DNA of 64,000 nt from Streptomyces sp. NBC_01465. GTDB lineage: Bacteria; Actinomycetota; Actinomycetes; Streptomycetales; Streptomycetaceae. Position numbers and translations under genes: made by a program. The stretch lies in assembly GCF_036227325.1 (NCBI RefSeq), contig NZ_CP109467.1, positions 8,370,001 to 8,434,000 on the forward strand, in the 5' to 3' direction. Every line of letters begins with the position of its first letter. The stretch's first letter is position 1. Below are positions 52,452 through 60,628 of this stretch, one piece after another. Under the pieces are notes generated by a model, which did no database searches, was not told where the DNA came from, and saw only the letters and a list, made by a program, of their open reading frames with translations.

Positions 52452-54980
52452 GTGCGAACACCCCGCAAGAACCAGGGCGACACCGCCCCGCAGCCGCCCG
52501 CGCCGCAGACGCGCGGACGGCGCGCGCACGCGGGTCCGCCCGCCGAGGAGCACCCGGTCGGCGAACCGCCGGAGCTCCCACCGCCGATGGCCGCAGCCCC
52601 GGGCCGCATCACCCTGCGCCCGAGGACCGTACGGGCGAAGATCGTGTCGCTGCTGATGGTGCCCGTCGTCTCCCTGCTGGCCCTGTGGGGGTTCGCCACC
52701 GTCACGACAGCCCAGGACGTGGCCGGGCTGCGGCAGTTGCAGCGCGTCGACGAGCAGATCCGCAACCCCGTCACCTCCGCCGTCGTCCAGCTCCAGGCGG
52801 AGCGGCGCGCGGCACTCCGGTACGCGGCGGCCCCCGGCAGCGACGCCGGGGCCGAACTCCGCCGCCAGGCGGGGCGCACCGAAACCGCCGTGGCAGCACT
52901 GCAGGTCGGCGGCAGCCACACCGTCGCCGACGCCGGCGGCATGCCCGCCGAAGTCGTCGACCGGCTCGGCGCGTTCGTCCGGGGAGCCACACGTCTCGAC
53001 GCCCTGCGGACGGCAGTTCTCGACCGTCACGCGAACGGCGACACCGCGTACGAGCAGTACAACGCCGCCATCGCCACCGGGCTCGGCGTCAACGGCGCCC
53101 TCACCGGCGCGCAGGGCGGAGCGGACACCTCCGGCCTGCGGGTCCAGTACGAACTCTCCCGGGCGGGCGAAGCACTCTCCCAGGAGGACGCGCTCCTCGC
53201 CTCCGCGCAGCTCGCCCACTCCCTGTCCGGAGAGCGTCTGCGCGCCTTCACCGGAGCCGTCCTGACCCGCCGTGACCTCACCGCGTCCGCCGCCGACCTC
53301 CCGGCCGCCTCCCGCTCCGCCTGGCAGGCTCTCAGCTCCTCGGCGGACTACACCCGGCTGCGTACCGCGGAGGACAAGGTCCTCGCCGCGTCCCCCGGCC
53401 GCGCCGCCGCCCAGGCCGCCCCCTCCGACGCGTGGGACCCCTCCTCAGCGGCGGTGCAGAGCGAACTGCGCGACATCGCGGCGGGCGCGGGCAGCAGGCC
53501 CGACCCCGTGGCCCGCGGCCTGCTCACCACCTCGGGAGCAGCCGTCCTGCTCGGTCTCCTCGCGGTGGCCGCCTCGCTGGTCATTTCCGTACGCATCGGA
53601 CGCAGCCTCGTCGTCGAACTCCTCACCCTGCGCAACAGCGCGCTGAGGATCGCCCGCAGCAAACTGCCCCACGCCATGCAGCGTCTGCGCTCCGGCGAAG
53701 AGATCGACATCCAGGCCGAAGCCCCACAGGGACCGCCCGCCCAGGACGAGATCGCCCAGGTCGGCGAGGCCCTCGACACCGTGCACCGCGCGGCACTGGG
53801 CGCCGCCGCCGAACGCGCCGAACTCGCCGGCGGAATCTCCAAGATCTTCGTCAACCTGGCCCGGCGCAGCCAGGTCCTCGTCCACCGCCAACTCGCCCTG
53901 CTCGACAGCATGGAGCGCCGCGCGGAGGACCCGAACGAGCTCGGTGACCTGTTCCGCCTCGACCACCTGACCACCCGCATGCGCAGGCACGCGGAAAGCC
54001 TCATCATCCTCTCCGGCGCCGCACCCGGCCGGGCCTGGCGCAAGCCCGTACCCCTCACCAATGTCGTACGGGCCGCTGTCTCCGAGGTCGAGGACTACGC
54101 ACGCATCGAGGTCCGCCAGCTCTCCGAGGCCGCCGTCACCGGCACCACCGTCGCCGACCTCACGCACTTGCTGGCCGAACTCGTCGAGAACGCCGCCCAG
54201 TTCTCCCCGCCCCACACCAAGGTCCGGGTCAGCGGCGAGCCCGTCGGCAACGGATACGTCCTGGAGATCGAGGACCGCGGACTCGGAATGGGCCCGGAGG
54301 CGCTCGCCGAGGCCAACCGCAGGATCGAACAGTCCCAGTCGCTCGACCTCTTCGACAGCGAGCGCCTCGGCCTCTTCGTCATCAGCCGCCTCTCCGCACG
54401 CCACGACATCAAAGTCCATCTGCGGGCCTCTCCCTACGGAGGGACCACCGCCGTCGTACTCCTGCCGACCGCCATCCTTCCCGGCGCGCTCACCGCACGC
54501 CCGGCCGACCGGGACGCCCCGGAGCGTGCCCCCGAACCCACCGAGGAGACACCCGCGTTCCCGGCTCCCGGACCGCGACCGGTCCGCGCCGACACCCCCA
54601 CCACCGCGTTCCCCGCGCGCGAACCACGCCCCGCACTCGCCGCGCCGGCCGAGGACACCCCGCCGCCCCCCGGCGTCGCCACGCTTCGGCCGCGCACCCG
54701 CCCGGCCGAGGCCCCCGCGGACAAGGACCCCCGGTCCGCGGCGGAGAGCGACGACGATGCCGAACTCCCGCGCAGGGTCAGGCAGGCGAACCTCGTGGCA
54801 CAGCTGAGGGAGGCGCCACCCCCGGCCGCGCCGGCCGGAGCCGCACCGCCCGAGGACGAAGACACCGCACACCGCACCCCGGAACAGGTCAGAGACCGTA
54901 TGACGGCCTACATGGGCGGTTGGGCCCGCGGCACCGCCACGGGTCTCACCGATACGGCCGGCGAAGGAGACCGAGCATGA
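52452..54980 (+). CDS. cvnA: Conservon sensor-kinase-like ATPase CvnA
   Basis: Membrane protein of 842 residues. GTG at 52452 has GAGGAGAG upstream. Transmembrane helices at about 63-85 and 358-380 enclose an extracytoplasmic sensor region. A HAMP-like stretch follows, then a DHp-like helix (EISKIFVNLARRSQ region) and the HATPase domain (LLAELVENAAQFSPP near 575, IEDRGLGMG, RLGLFVISRLSARHDI, YGGTTAVVLLP). The C-terminal 150 residues are Pro/Ala/Glu-rich. In Streptomyces this protein interacts with CvnB and the GTPase CvnD. The ATGA stop/start couples it to cvnB. Confidence 0.95.
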   Translation: MRTPRKNQGDTAPQPPAPQTRGRRAHAGPPAEEHPVGEPPELPPPMAAAPGRITLRPRTVRAKIVSLLMVPVVSLLALWGFATVTTAQDVAGLRQLQRVDEQIRNPVTSAVVQLQAERRAALRYAAAPGSDAGAELRRQAGRTETAVAALQVGGSHTVADAGGMPAEVVDRLGAFVRGATRLDALRTAVLDRHANGDTAYEQYNAAIATGLGVNGALTGAQGGADTSGLRVQYELSRAGEALSQEDALLASAQLAHSLSGERLRAFTGAVLTRRDLTASAADLPAASRSAWQALSSSADYTRLRTAEDKVLAASPGRAAAQAAPSDAWDPSSAAVQSELRDIAAGAGSRPDPVARGLLTTSGAAVLLGLLAVAASLVISVRIGRSLVVELLTLRNSALRIARSKLPHAMQRLRSGEEIDIQAEAPQGPPAQDEIAQVGEALDTVHRAALGAAAERAELAGGISKIFVNLARRSQVLVHRQLALLDSMERRAEDPNELGDLFRLDHLTTRMRRHAESLIILSGAAPGRAWRKPVPLTNVVRAAVSEVEDYARIEVRQLSEAAVTGTTVADLTHLLAELVENAAQFSPPHTKVRVSGEPVGNGYVLEIEDRGLGMGPEALAEANRRIEQSQSLDLFDSERLGLFVISRLSARHDIKVHLRASPYGGTTAVVLLPTAILPGALTARPADRDAPERAPEPTEETPAFPAPGPRPVRADTPTTAFPAREPRPALAAPAEDTPPPPGVATLRPRTRPAEAPADKDPRSAAESDDDAELPRRVRQANLVAQLREAPPPAAPAGAAPPEDEDTAHRTPEQVRDRMTAYMGGWARGTATGLTDTAGEGDRA

Positions 54981-55393
54981 TCGAGTACCAGAGGGCCGAC
55001 ACCCAGCCACGCGCCGGCGATCTCGACTGGCTGCTGGACGACCTGGTGGACCGCGTGAGGGAACTGCACCATGCGGTCGTCCTGTCCAACGACGGTCTGG
55101 CCGTGGGCGCTTCGAGCGCGCTGACACGCGAGGACGCCGAGCACCTCGCCGCCGTGGCCTCCGGCTTCCACAGCCTCGCCAAGGGCGCGGGCCGGCACTT
55201 CCACGCCGGTGCGGTACGCCAGACCCTGGTCGAGATGGACGACGGATTCCTGTTCGTCGCGGCCGCCGGAGACGGCTCATGCCTGGCCGTACTGAGCTCC
55301 GTCACCGCCGACATCGGGCTCATCGCGTACGAAATGGCCCGCCTCGTCACCCGCGTCGGCGAACACCTCCGCACCCCGCCGCGCCTGACATGA
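54977..55393 (+). CDS. cvnB: Roadblock/LC7 protein CvnB
   Basis: Cytoplasmic protein of 138 residues. The roadblock/LC7 fold (LDWLLDDLVDRVRELHHAVV, LSNDGLAVGASSALTRED, FLFVAAAGDGSCLAVLSS, LIAYEMARLVTRVGEHL) is the GTPase-partner type. It overlaps cvnA and cvnC by 4 bases each. In this family it helps regulate the GTPase CvnD, probably as a GAP or scaffold. A close paralogue lies at 56948. Confidence 0.96.
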   Translation: MIEYQRADTQPRAGDLDWLLDDLVDRVRELHHAVVLSNDGLAVGASSALTREDAEHLAAVASGFHSLAKGAGRHFHAGAVRQTLVEMDDGFLFVAAAGDGSCLAVLSSVTADIGLIAYEMARLVTRVGEHLRTPPRLT

Positions 55394-55824
55394 CCCAGGA
55401 CACCGCCGGCAGCGCACCGGGCGAGGAGCAGGGGCAGGGGCAGCCGGGCAGCCGCTGGTACGACGCCGACGCGGGCCCTCTCGTACGCCCCTACGCCATG
55501 ACCGGCGGCCGCACCACGTCAGGTCCCAGCGGGGTGCGCCTGGACCTCATCGCACTCGTCACCCTCGACGGCAACGCGCCCCCCGCCTCCGAGGAATCGC
55601 TCTTCGGCCCCGAACACCGGACTCTGCTCACCCTGTGCCGCACCGAGACACAGTCCGTCGCCGAACTCGCGGCCGGCGCCGACCTGCCCGTCGGCGTCGT
55701 CCGCGTCCTCGTCGGTGACCTGCTCGAAGCGGGCCAGGTCACCGTTGCCCACCCCGTACCGCCCGCACAGCTACCCGACGAGAAGATCCTGAGAGAGGTC
55801 ATCGATGGGCTTCGAGCGCTCTGA
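55390..55824 (+). CDS. cvnC: Conservon DUF742 protein CvnC
   Basis: Protein of 144 residues of the DUF742 family. Conserved features are RWYDADAGPLVRPYAMTGGR, DLIALVTLD, HRTLLTLCRTETQSVAELAA and LPVGVVRVLVGDLLEAGQV; the last two look like a winged helix-turn-helix. A Gln/Gly-rich N-terminus is variable. It overlaps cvnB by 4 and cvnD by 20 bases, tight even for a conservon. Confidence 0.96.
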   Translation: MTQDTAGSAPGEEQGQGQPGSRWYDADAGPLVRPYAMTGGRTTSGPSGVRLDLIALVTLDGNAPPASEESLFGPEHRTLLTLCRTETQSVAELAAGADLPVGVVRVLVGDLLEAGQVTVAHPVPPAQLPDEKILREVIDGLRAL

Positions 55825-56410
55825 CACCACCGAGGGGCAGAACACCGCCCTCGCCCTGAAGATCCTTGTCGCGGGCGGCTTCGGCGTCGGCAAGACGACC
55901 CTGGTCGGAGCCGTCAGCGAAATCCGCCCCCTGCGTACAGAAGAACTCCTCAGCGAGGCCGGGCAGACCATCGACGACACCGACGGCCTCGACCACAAGA
56001 CCACGACGACCGTCGCCATGGACTTCGGCCGCATCACCATCCGGTCCGGGCTGTCCCTGTACCTCTTCGGCACCCCCGGGCAGGACCGCTTCTGGTTCCT
56101 GTGGGACGAGCTCTCCCAGGGAGCCCTGGGAGCGGTGGTACTCGCCGACACCCGCCGCCTGGAGGACTGTTTCCCGGCTGTCGACTATTTCGAGCACCGG
56201 CACATCCCGTTCGTGGTCGCAGTCAACTGCTTCACCGGGGCCCGCACCTACGGCGCACACGAAGTGTCCCGCGCCCTCGACCTCGACCGCGGAACCCCCG
56301 TGGTCCTGTGCGACGCGCGCGACAAGGACTCGGGCAAGGAGGTCCTGGTCCGCCTGGTCGAGTACGCCGGGCGGATGCACACCGCCCGGCTGCTCGACTC
56401 GGTCGGCTGA
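55805..56410 (+). CDS. cvnD: Conservon GTPase CvnD
   Basis: Ras-like G protein of 201 residues. The P-loop is GGFGVGKTT at residues 24-32, switch II is FGTPGQDRFWF, and the base-specificity loop reads AVNCFTGA in place of NKxD, as is usual for CvnD proteins. It acts as the molecular switch of the conservon. Its stop at 56410 abuts the stop of the convergent PPOX gene (56411). Confidence 0.96.
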   Translation: MGFERSDTTEGQNTALALKILVAGGFGVGKTTLVGAVSEIRPLRTEELLSEAGQTIDDTDGLDHKTTTTVAMDFGRITIRSGLSLYLFGTPGQDRFWFLWDELSQGALGAVVLADTRRLEDCFPAVDYFEHRHIPFVVAVNCFTGARTYGAHEVSRALDLDRGTPVVLCDARDKDSGKEVLVRLVEYAGRMHTARLLDSVG

Positions 56411-56839
56411 TCAGTCGGAGACGGCGGCCTGCGCGAGCACCTTCTCGATCCTCACCCGCACGAGGAGTTCACCCGGCACGCCGTTGCGCGCGCCGAACTC
56501 CTCGGCCCGGTCCTCACCCATGTACCGCGCACCGATGCGTGCCGCCCAGTGACGGACTTCGCTCAACTCCTCGACGATCTCGGCCTGTCCGCGGATGACG
56601 ACGAACGCGAAAGGGGGCCGGTCGTCGTCCACGCACAGCGCGACCCGTCCGTCGCGCACCAGATTGCGTCCCTTCACGGACTCCTTCGCTGTGTTGAAGA
56701 CGAGATCGTCGCCGTCCAGGAGAAACCAGACGGGCGCGATGTGCGGGCTGCCGTCGGCCCGTACGGTCGAGAGTTTTCCGGTACGGGTGGACTCCGAGAC
56801 GAACGCCCGCCACTGGTCATCGGTCATTTTCTGTGCCAT
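56411..56839 (-). CDS. PPOX-class (pyridoxamine oxidase-like) F420/FMN-dependent protein
   Basis: Split-barrel flavin-binding protein of 142 residues. The Rv1155-like core includes TRTGKLSTVRADGSPHIAPV, WFLLDGDDLVFNTAKESVKG, LVRDGRVALCVDD and PFAFVVIRGQAEI, then IGARYMGEDRAEEFGARNG. Such actinobacterial proteins usually use F420 to reduce small molecules rather than make PLP. It separates the conservon from the second roadblock gene. ATG 56827 is another possible start. Confidence 0.9.
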   Translation of the reverse strand: MAQKMTDDQWRAFVSESTRTGKLSTVRADGSPHIAPVWFLLDGDDLVFNTAKESVKGRNLVRDGRVALCVDDDRPPFAFVVIRGQAEIVEELSEVRHWAARIGARYMGEDRAEEFGARNGVPGELLVRVRIEKVLAQAAVSD

Positions 56840-56947
56840 GCGCACATCATCAACCAGTGTGGAGCCGCTTGCCCGCGGAGCTGCCGTGGTGAAGGCTGGC
56901 AGCCGAACGAGGGACACGGGGAACGAATGAACGGGGAGGGCCGGCAC

Positions 56948-57334
56948 ATGGCGCTGGACAAAGGACTCGACTGGCTGCTGGACGATCTCACCAAGCGGGT
57001 CGAACACGTACGGCACGCCCTGGTGCTGTCCAACGACGGCCTGGTGACCGGCGCGAGCACCGGGCTGGCGCGCGAGGACGCGGAGCACCTGGCCGCGGTC
57101 TCGTCGGGTCTGCACAGCCTCGCGAAGGGTTCGGGCCGGCACTTCAGCGCCGGCAAGGTGCGGCAGACGATGGTCGAGTTCGACGAAGGGGTCCTCTTCG
57201 TCACCGCGGCCGGCGACGGCAGCTGCCTGTGCGTGCTGAGCGCGGCGGAGGCCGACATCGGGCAGATCGCGTACGAGATGACCCGTCTGGTCAACCGGGT
57301 GGGGGAGCACCTGGGGGTCTCGGCCAGGCAGTAG
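56948..57334 (+). CDS. Second roadblock/LC7 protein, CvnB paralogue
   Basis: Protein of 128 residues. Start 56948 has GGGGAGGG seven bases upstream; an ATG seven codons earlier lacks one. The sequence (LDWLLDDLTKRVEHVRHALV, LSNDGLVTGASTGLAREDAE, LFVTAAGDGSCLCVLSAAEA, YEMTRLVNRVGEHL) is roughly two-thirds identical to CvnB at 54977. No cvnA, C or D follows it, so it is a free-standing copy that may act on the neighbouring conservon. Confidence 0.9.
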   Translation: MALDKGLDWLLDDLTKRVEHVRHALVLSNDGLVTGASTGLAREDAEHLAAVSSGLHSLAKGSGRHFSAGKVRQTMVEFDEGVLFVTAAGDGSCLCVLSAAEADIGQIAYEMTRLVNRVGEHLGVSARQ

Positions 57335-57365
57335 ACGCGGGCCGCCCGAGCGGCCTGCCGCAGAG

Positions 57366-57374
57366 TTATCCACA
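57366..57374 (+). promoter_or_regulatory. Single perfect DnaA-box sequence
   Basis: TTATCCACA lies between the roadblock paralogue and the downstream gene. Identical to the nonamer at 26280. Solitary. Confidence 0.3.
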
Positions 57375-57375
57375 G

Positions 57376-57401
57376 GCCCGGCGGGATTCTTCCCGCCGGG
57401 C
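57376..57401 (+). terminator. Hairpin terminator
   Basis: Arms GCCCGGCGGGA and TCCCGCCGGGC pair perfectly around the tetraloop TTCT, 41 bases after the roadblock paralogue stop. Confidence 0.8.
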
Positions 57402-57446
57402 TACGGTCGTCACTGAGAGTATTCATTGCTCGCGGGGGAGGACCGC

Positions 57447-58337
57447 ATGACCGTGAAGGAACAGCAGCGCACGACGACCGCCGGGACCAGCAGGAAAGCG
57501 CCGGCCGCCGCACGTGCCGCACAGGAACTCATGCTGAAGCGGGGCGAGTTCGATCTCGCCGTGCAGCTCGGCCATATCCGGACGGTGACGGAGCCGGGCG
57601 ACGCGCGACGTCGTGTCGCCCCTGAGGAAATCGAGCGACTGCAGGCGCAGCCGGGCTTCCCCGACACCCTCCGGGAGCGGATCCGGACCGTCGGGACGGC
57701 GGACGGCGCGGAGCTGCTCGGCATCAGCACAACACGCTTCACCGCGCTGGCCCGTACGGGCCATGTCACACCCGTGCGCTTCTATCTGAACAGGTATCGG
57801 GCGGTGGTCTGGCTGTACCTGGCGGAGGAGCTGAGGGCCTTCGCGTCCAGAGAACCCGGACTTCTCACCGGGACCATGCCCAAGAGCTGTCGCGCGCAGC
57901 TCGACGCGGGTGAGGACTGGCGCCCCCGCAACTGGCGCGGCCGTCGCCTCGGCATGCTCCTGCGCCAGACGGAGGGCGCATGGGAGCGTGCAGCCGTCAT
58001 GGCGTGTGTGCTCGACCCCGTACAACTGGCGGAAGTCGTGGACGACCCCTATGAACGCGCCCATCTGCGCAAGCTCCAGCCCGATCTCGCCCCGGGACGT
58101 CCCCCGTCTCCGGCGGCGTGGGAAGCGACGCAGCGTCTGCTGGCCGCCGACAACCCGGACGAGTTGCTGTGGCACAGGATGAGCCTGGTCCTCGCACTGG
58201 ACGACGCCAGGGAGGCGGGAAGCGCACCGCACCCGGACGGAAACGCGTCCGCACCGCCGCAACTGCCGCCGACGGTGCGGGCGGAGCCGCCCCAGAAAGG
58301 CTGGCGGAGCCTGCTGGGCCTGAGGGCGAAGGAGTAG
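57447..58337 (+). CDS. DUF6397-like Streptomyces protein
   Basis: Protein of 296 residues. ATG 57447 follows GGGGGAGG. Near the N-terminus AARAAQELMLKRGEFDLAVQ and LGHIRTVTEPGDARRRVAPE look like an HTH-type unit, and a second unit (TADGAELLGISTTRFTALAR, TGHVTPVRFYLNRYRAVVWL) repeats the pattern. The rest is helical, with a Pro-rich tail. It resembles DUF6397 proteins as I recall them. It is possibly DNA-binding and may modulate a nearby system, but its role is unknown. Confidence 0.75.
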   Translation: MTVKEQQRTTTAGTSRKAPAAARAAQELMLKRGEFDLAVQLGHIRTVTEPGDARRRVAPEEIERLQAQPGFPDTLRERIRTVGTADGAELLGISTTRFTALARTGHVTPVRFYLNRYRAVVWLYLAEELRAFASREPGLLTGTMPKSCRAQLDAGEDWRPRNWRGRRLGMLLRQTEGAWERAAVMACVLDPVQLAEVVDDPYERAHLRKLQPDLAPGRPPSPAAWEATQRLLAADNPDELLWHRMSLVLALDDAREAGSAPHPDGNASAPPQLPPTVRAEPPQKGWRSLLGLRAKE

Positions 58338-58345
58338 CGGGGGAA

Positions 58346-58371
58346 GGTCCGGCCGTCACCGCGGCCGGACC
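58346..58371 (+). terminator. Hairpin after the DUF6397-like gene, alternative to the next one
   Basis: GGTCCGGCCG and CGGCCGGACC pair perfectly around a 6-base loop just past the stop at 58337. Its right half is shared with the hairpin at 58353-58389. Confidence 0.62.
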
Positions 58372-58389
58372 ACGGCTTCGCGGTGACGG
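58353..58389 (+). promoter_or_regulatory. Mutually exclusive second hairpin in the Tap-like leader
   Basis: CCGTCACCGCG and CGCGGTGACGG are perfectly complementary. The left arm overlaps the hairpin at 58346-58371, so only one can form at a time. This is the geometry of an attenuator, but two overlapping terminators are also possible. Confidence 0.4.
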
Positions 58390-58482
58390 AGATGGGGCGG
58401 AGGAAACACCTAAGCTTGCGGGCATGTGGAGAGCGCACAGGGGTCAGCAGGCCACCACCGACGAGCCGAACGGAGCCGGGCG

Positions 58483-59949
58483 TTGACAGACTTCGATGCC
58501 CTCGACGCGCTGCTGGCCTCCGTCCGGCTCGAGGCAGCACTTCCCCCGGCCGCCGAGCGACGCCTCCTGCGCGAGGGCCTGGGCCTCGCCCAGGCGCAGG
58601 TCGCCGAGGCGCTCGGGGTGAGCCCCAGCACGGTGCGCGGCTGGGAGGCCGGACGCGAACCGGCCGGGGAGATCCGGACGAAGTACGCGTACCTGCTCGA
58701 CGGTCTGCGCGCGAAACTGCACCCCGAGAACGAGCAGACGGCCGAGGACTCCGACGGCGAAGGCGACATCGAAGGCGACGGCGCGGAGGACGTGGAGCTG
58801 GCGGTGGCCGCGCCGTGCGTACTGTGCGGACAGCCGGCGAGGCATCAGGTCGAGGGCTTCCCGCAGCATCTGACACCCGAGGAGTGCGCCGAGGCCGCCC
58901 CTCCGCAGAGCACCCCGGCGCCCGCCGATACGCCGCGGCCGGAGCCCCGTGCACACACGCCCAAGACACCGCCGACGCAGGCGCGTCGCGCCCTCCAGGA
59001 GTCGTCGGACATGCCCGATCTGATCGGGCAGGCGGTACAGGCGGCCATGGAGAAGGCCCAGGGCGACATGGAGGCGGCGAGCGCGGCGTTGCTCAAGCGC
59101 GCGATTCCCGACGCGATGAGCCTGCTGGACGCCTGCCGCAAGGGCGCCCGGTACGACATCGTCGCCCACCCCTGGGTCCCGGACGTGCTGAAGAAGAAGA
59201 CGGCCCGAGGAGCGGACGAGATCTGGGAGGCCCGCCCCAAGTGGACCCGGGCCGAGCTCCCGCCCGGGGCGCACGAGATCACCGCCCTGGACATCAACGG
59301 CGCCTATCTGTCGGCACTCAAGACGCACCTTCCGCTGGGCTCCCTTGAGCACTCCTCCGGGGACACCCACGACCGGCGCCGGGCCGGCATCCATCTCATC
59401 ACCCCGGCCGCCTGGGAGTACGAGGACGTACTGCCGAACCCGATCGGCAATCGTGACGAGCCGGGTCCCCTGTGGATCACCGAGCCGACGCTGCGCCTCC
59501 TGCTGCGCCTCTCGGGTACGAAATACCGGTTGTGCGAACCACCGGTCATCCATGAGTCGTTCACCTCGGGCGCCACGGAGAATCTCCTGGAGAAGTTCCG
59601 CGGCACCTTGCGTGACGCCCGTGAGCGCGCCATTGCCGAGGACGACGAAGTCACCCTGGAATACGTGAAGGCGATGTACTCCAAGTTCGTCTCCACGATG
59701 GGGGAGTCGAACTACAACCGTGAGCTCTACCGCCCGGACTGGATGCACATCATCCGCTCCCAGGCCTTCGCGAACCTCTGGACCAAGGCCTTCAAGGCAC
59801 ACAACGAGAATCTGACCGTGGTGCGCGCCATGGGCACCGACGAACTCCACCTTCTCGGTGACTGGCGCCGGGTCTTTCCCGAGGGACGGGGAGTGGCCGA
59901 GGTAAAGGTGAAGGACGTCTACACCGTCGGCGGCGACACGGGGAGCTGA
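58483..59949 (+). CDS. Tap-like protein with N-terminal HTH, zinc knuckle and family-B DNA polymerase-like palm
   Basis: Protein of 488 residues. A TTG at 58483 has GGAG 7 bases upstream and begins TDFDALDALLAS; a GTG at 58426 is an alternative. An XRE-type HTH (GLAQAQVAEALGVSPSTVRG) spans about 28-60. C112, C115, H129 and C135 (PCVLCGQ, FPQHLTPEEC) form a knuckle of the kind in the telomere-associated protein Tap. Then come ordered motifs like those of protein-primed DNA polymerases: A at D270 (DINGAYLSALKTHLPLG), B at 396-405 (KAMYSKFVSTMG) and C at 452-454 (MGTDELHLLG). Chromosome-end or plasmid replication roles are known for Tap; no terminal-protein gene is in the window. Polymerase activity is unproven. 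Confidence 0.72.
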   Translation: MTDFDALDALLASVRLEAALPPAAERRLLREGLGLAQAQVAEALGVSPSTVRGWEAGREPAGEIRTKYAYLLDGLRAKLHPENEQTAEDSDGEGDIEGDGAEDVELAVAAPCVLCGQPARHQVEGFPQHLTPEECAEAAPPQSTPAPADTPRPEPRAHTPKTPPTQARRALQESSDMPDLIGQAVQAAMEKAQGDMEAASAALLKRAIPDAMSLLDACRKGARYDIVAHPWVPDVLKKKTARGADEIWEARPKWTRAELPPGAHEITALDINGAYLSALKTHLPLGSLEHSSGDTHDRRRAGIHLITPAAWEYEDVLPNPIGNRDEPGPLWITEPTLRLLLRLSGTKYRLCEPPVIHESFTSGATENLLEKFRGTLRDARERAIAEDDEVTLEYVKAMYSKFVSTMGESNYNRELYRPDWMHIIRSQAFANLWTKAFKAHNENLTVVRAMGTDELHLLGDWRRVFPEGRGVAEVKVKDVYTVGGDTGS

Positions 59950-60043
59950 CGTCATTCGAAAGAATTCGGCCGGATGACCAATCCCCCCGGGGCACCGGCT
60001 CCGAATCACCTCCGTAGAGACGAGTCTCCAGGAGGATCAGCGG

Positions 60044-60628
60044 GTGAAAGAAGTGGTGTACATCAGCGGGCCCTTGCCTGCCGGGCCCGATCTGCCCGTG
60101 TTGGTGGGCCAGGTCGCCAGGGGCGACCAGGAGGCCTTCGGCTCGCTGTACGAAGTGGTCTGCGGCCCTGTGCTCGGACTGGTCCGGAGCGTGCTGCGCG
60201 ATCCGGCACAGTCCGAGGAGGTGGCCCAGGAGGTCCTCACGGAGGTGTGGCGCACGGCCGCCCGCTATCAGCCGGACCGGGGCGGGGTCATGAACTGGGT
60301 GCTCACCCTGGCGCACCGCAGGGCGGTGGACCGGGTGCGCTCCGCACAGGCGTCGGCCGACCGCGAGCACAAGGCGGCCCTGCTCGACCGGACGCCCGCC
60401 TTCGACGAGGTGACCGAGCAGGTGGAGGCCCGGCTGGAGCGCGAGCAGGTGAGGCGCTGTCTGCGGTCCCTGACCGAACTGCAGCGCCAGTCGGTCACGC
60501 TGGCCTACTACCAGGGGCTGACCTACCGCGAAGTGGCCGAGCTGCTGACCGTACCGCTGGGCACGGTCAAGACCCGGCTGCGCGACGGCCTGATCCGGTT
60601 GCGTGACTGCCTGGGGGTGAGCACATGA
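60044..60628 (+). CDS. sigK: ECF RNA polymerase sigma factor SigK
   Basis: Group IV sigma factor of 194 residues, GTG start with AGGAGG upstream. Region 2 reads GDQEAFGSLYEVVCGPVLGL and AQEVLTEVWRTAARYQPDRG, with VLTLAHRRAVDRVRS; region 4 reads LTYREVAELLTVPLGTVKTR. It overlaps the next gene by ATGA, a zinc-type anti-sigma factor. The arrangement matches the mycobacterial SigK-RskA pair. It probably controls the photolyase and lipid genes around it under light or oxidant stress. Confidence 0.92.
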   Translation: MKEVVYISGPLPAGPDLPVLVGQVARGDQEAFGSLYEVVCGPVLGLVRSVLRDPAQSEEVAQEVLTEVWRTAARYQPDRGGVMNWVLTLAHRRAVDRVRSAQASADREHKAALLDRTPAFDEVTEQVEARLEREQVRRCLRSLTELQRQSVTLAYYQGLTYREVAELLTVPLGTVKTRLRDGLIRLRDCLGVST

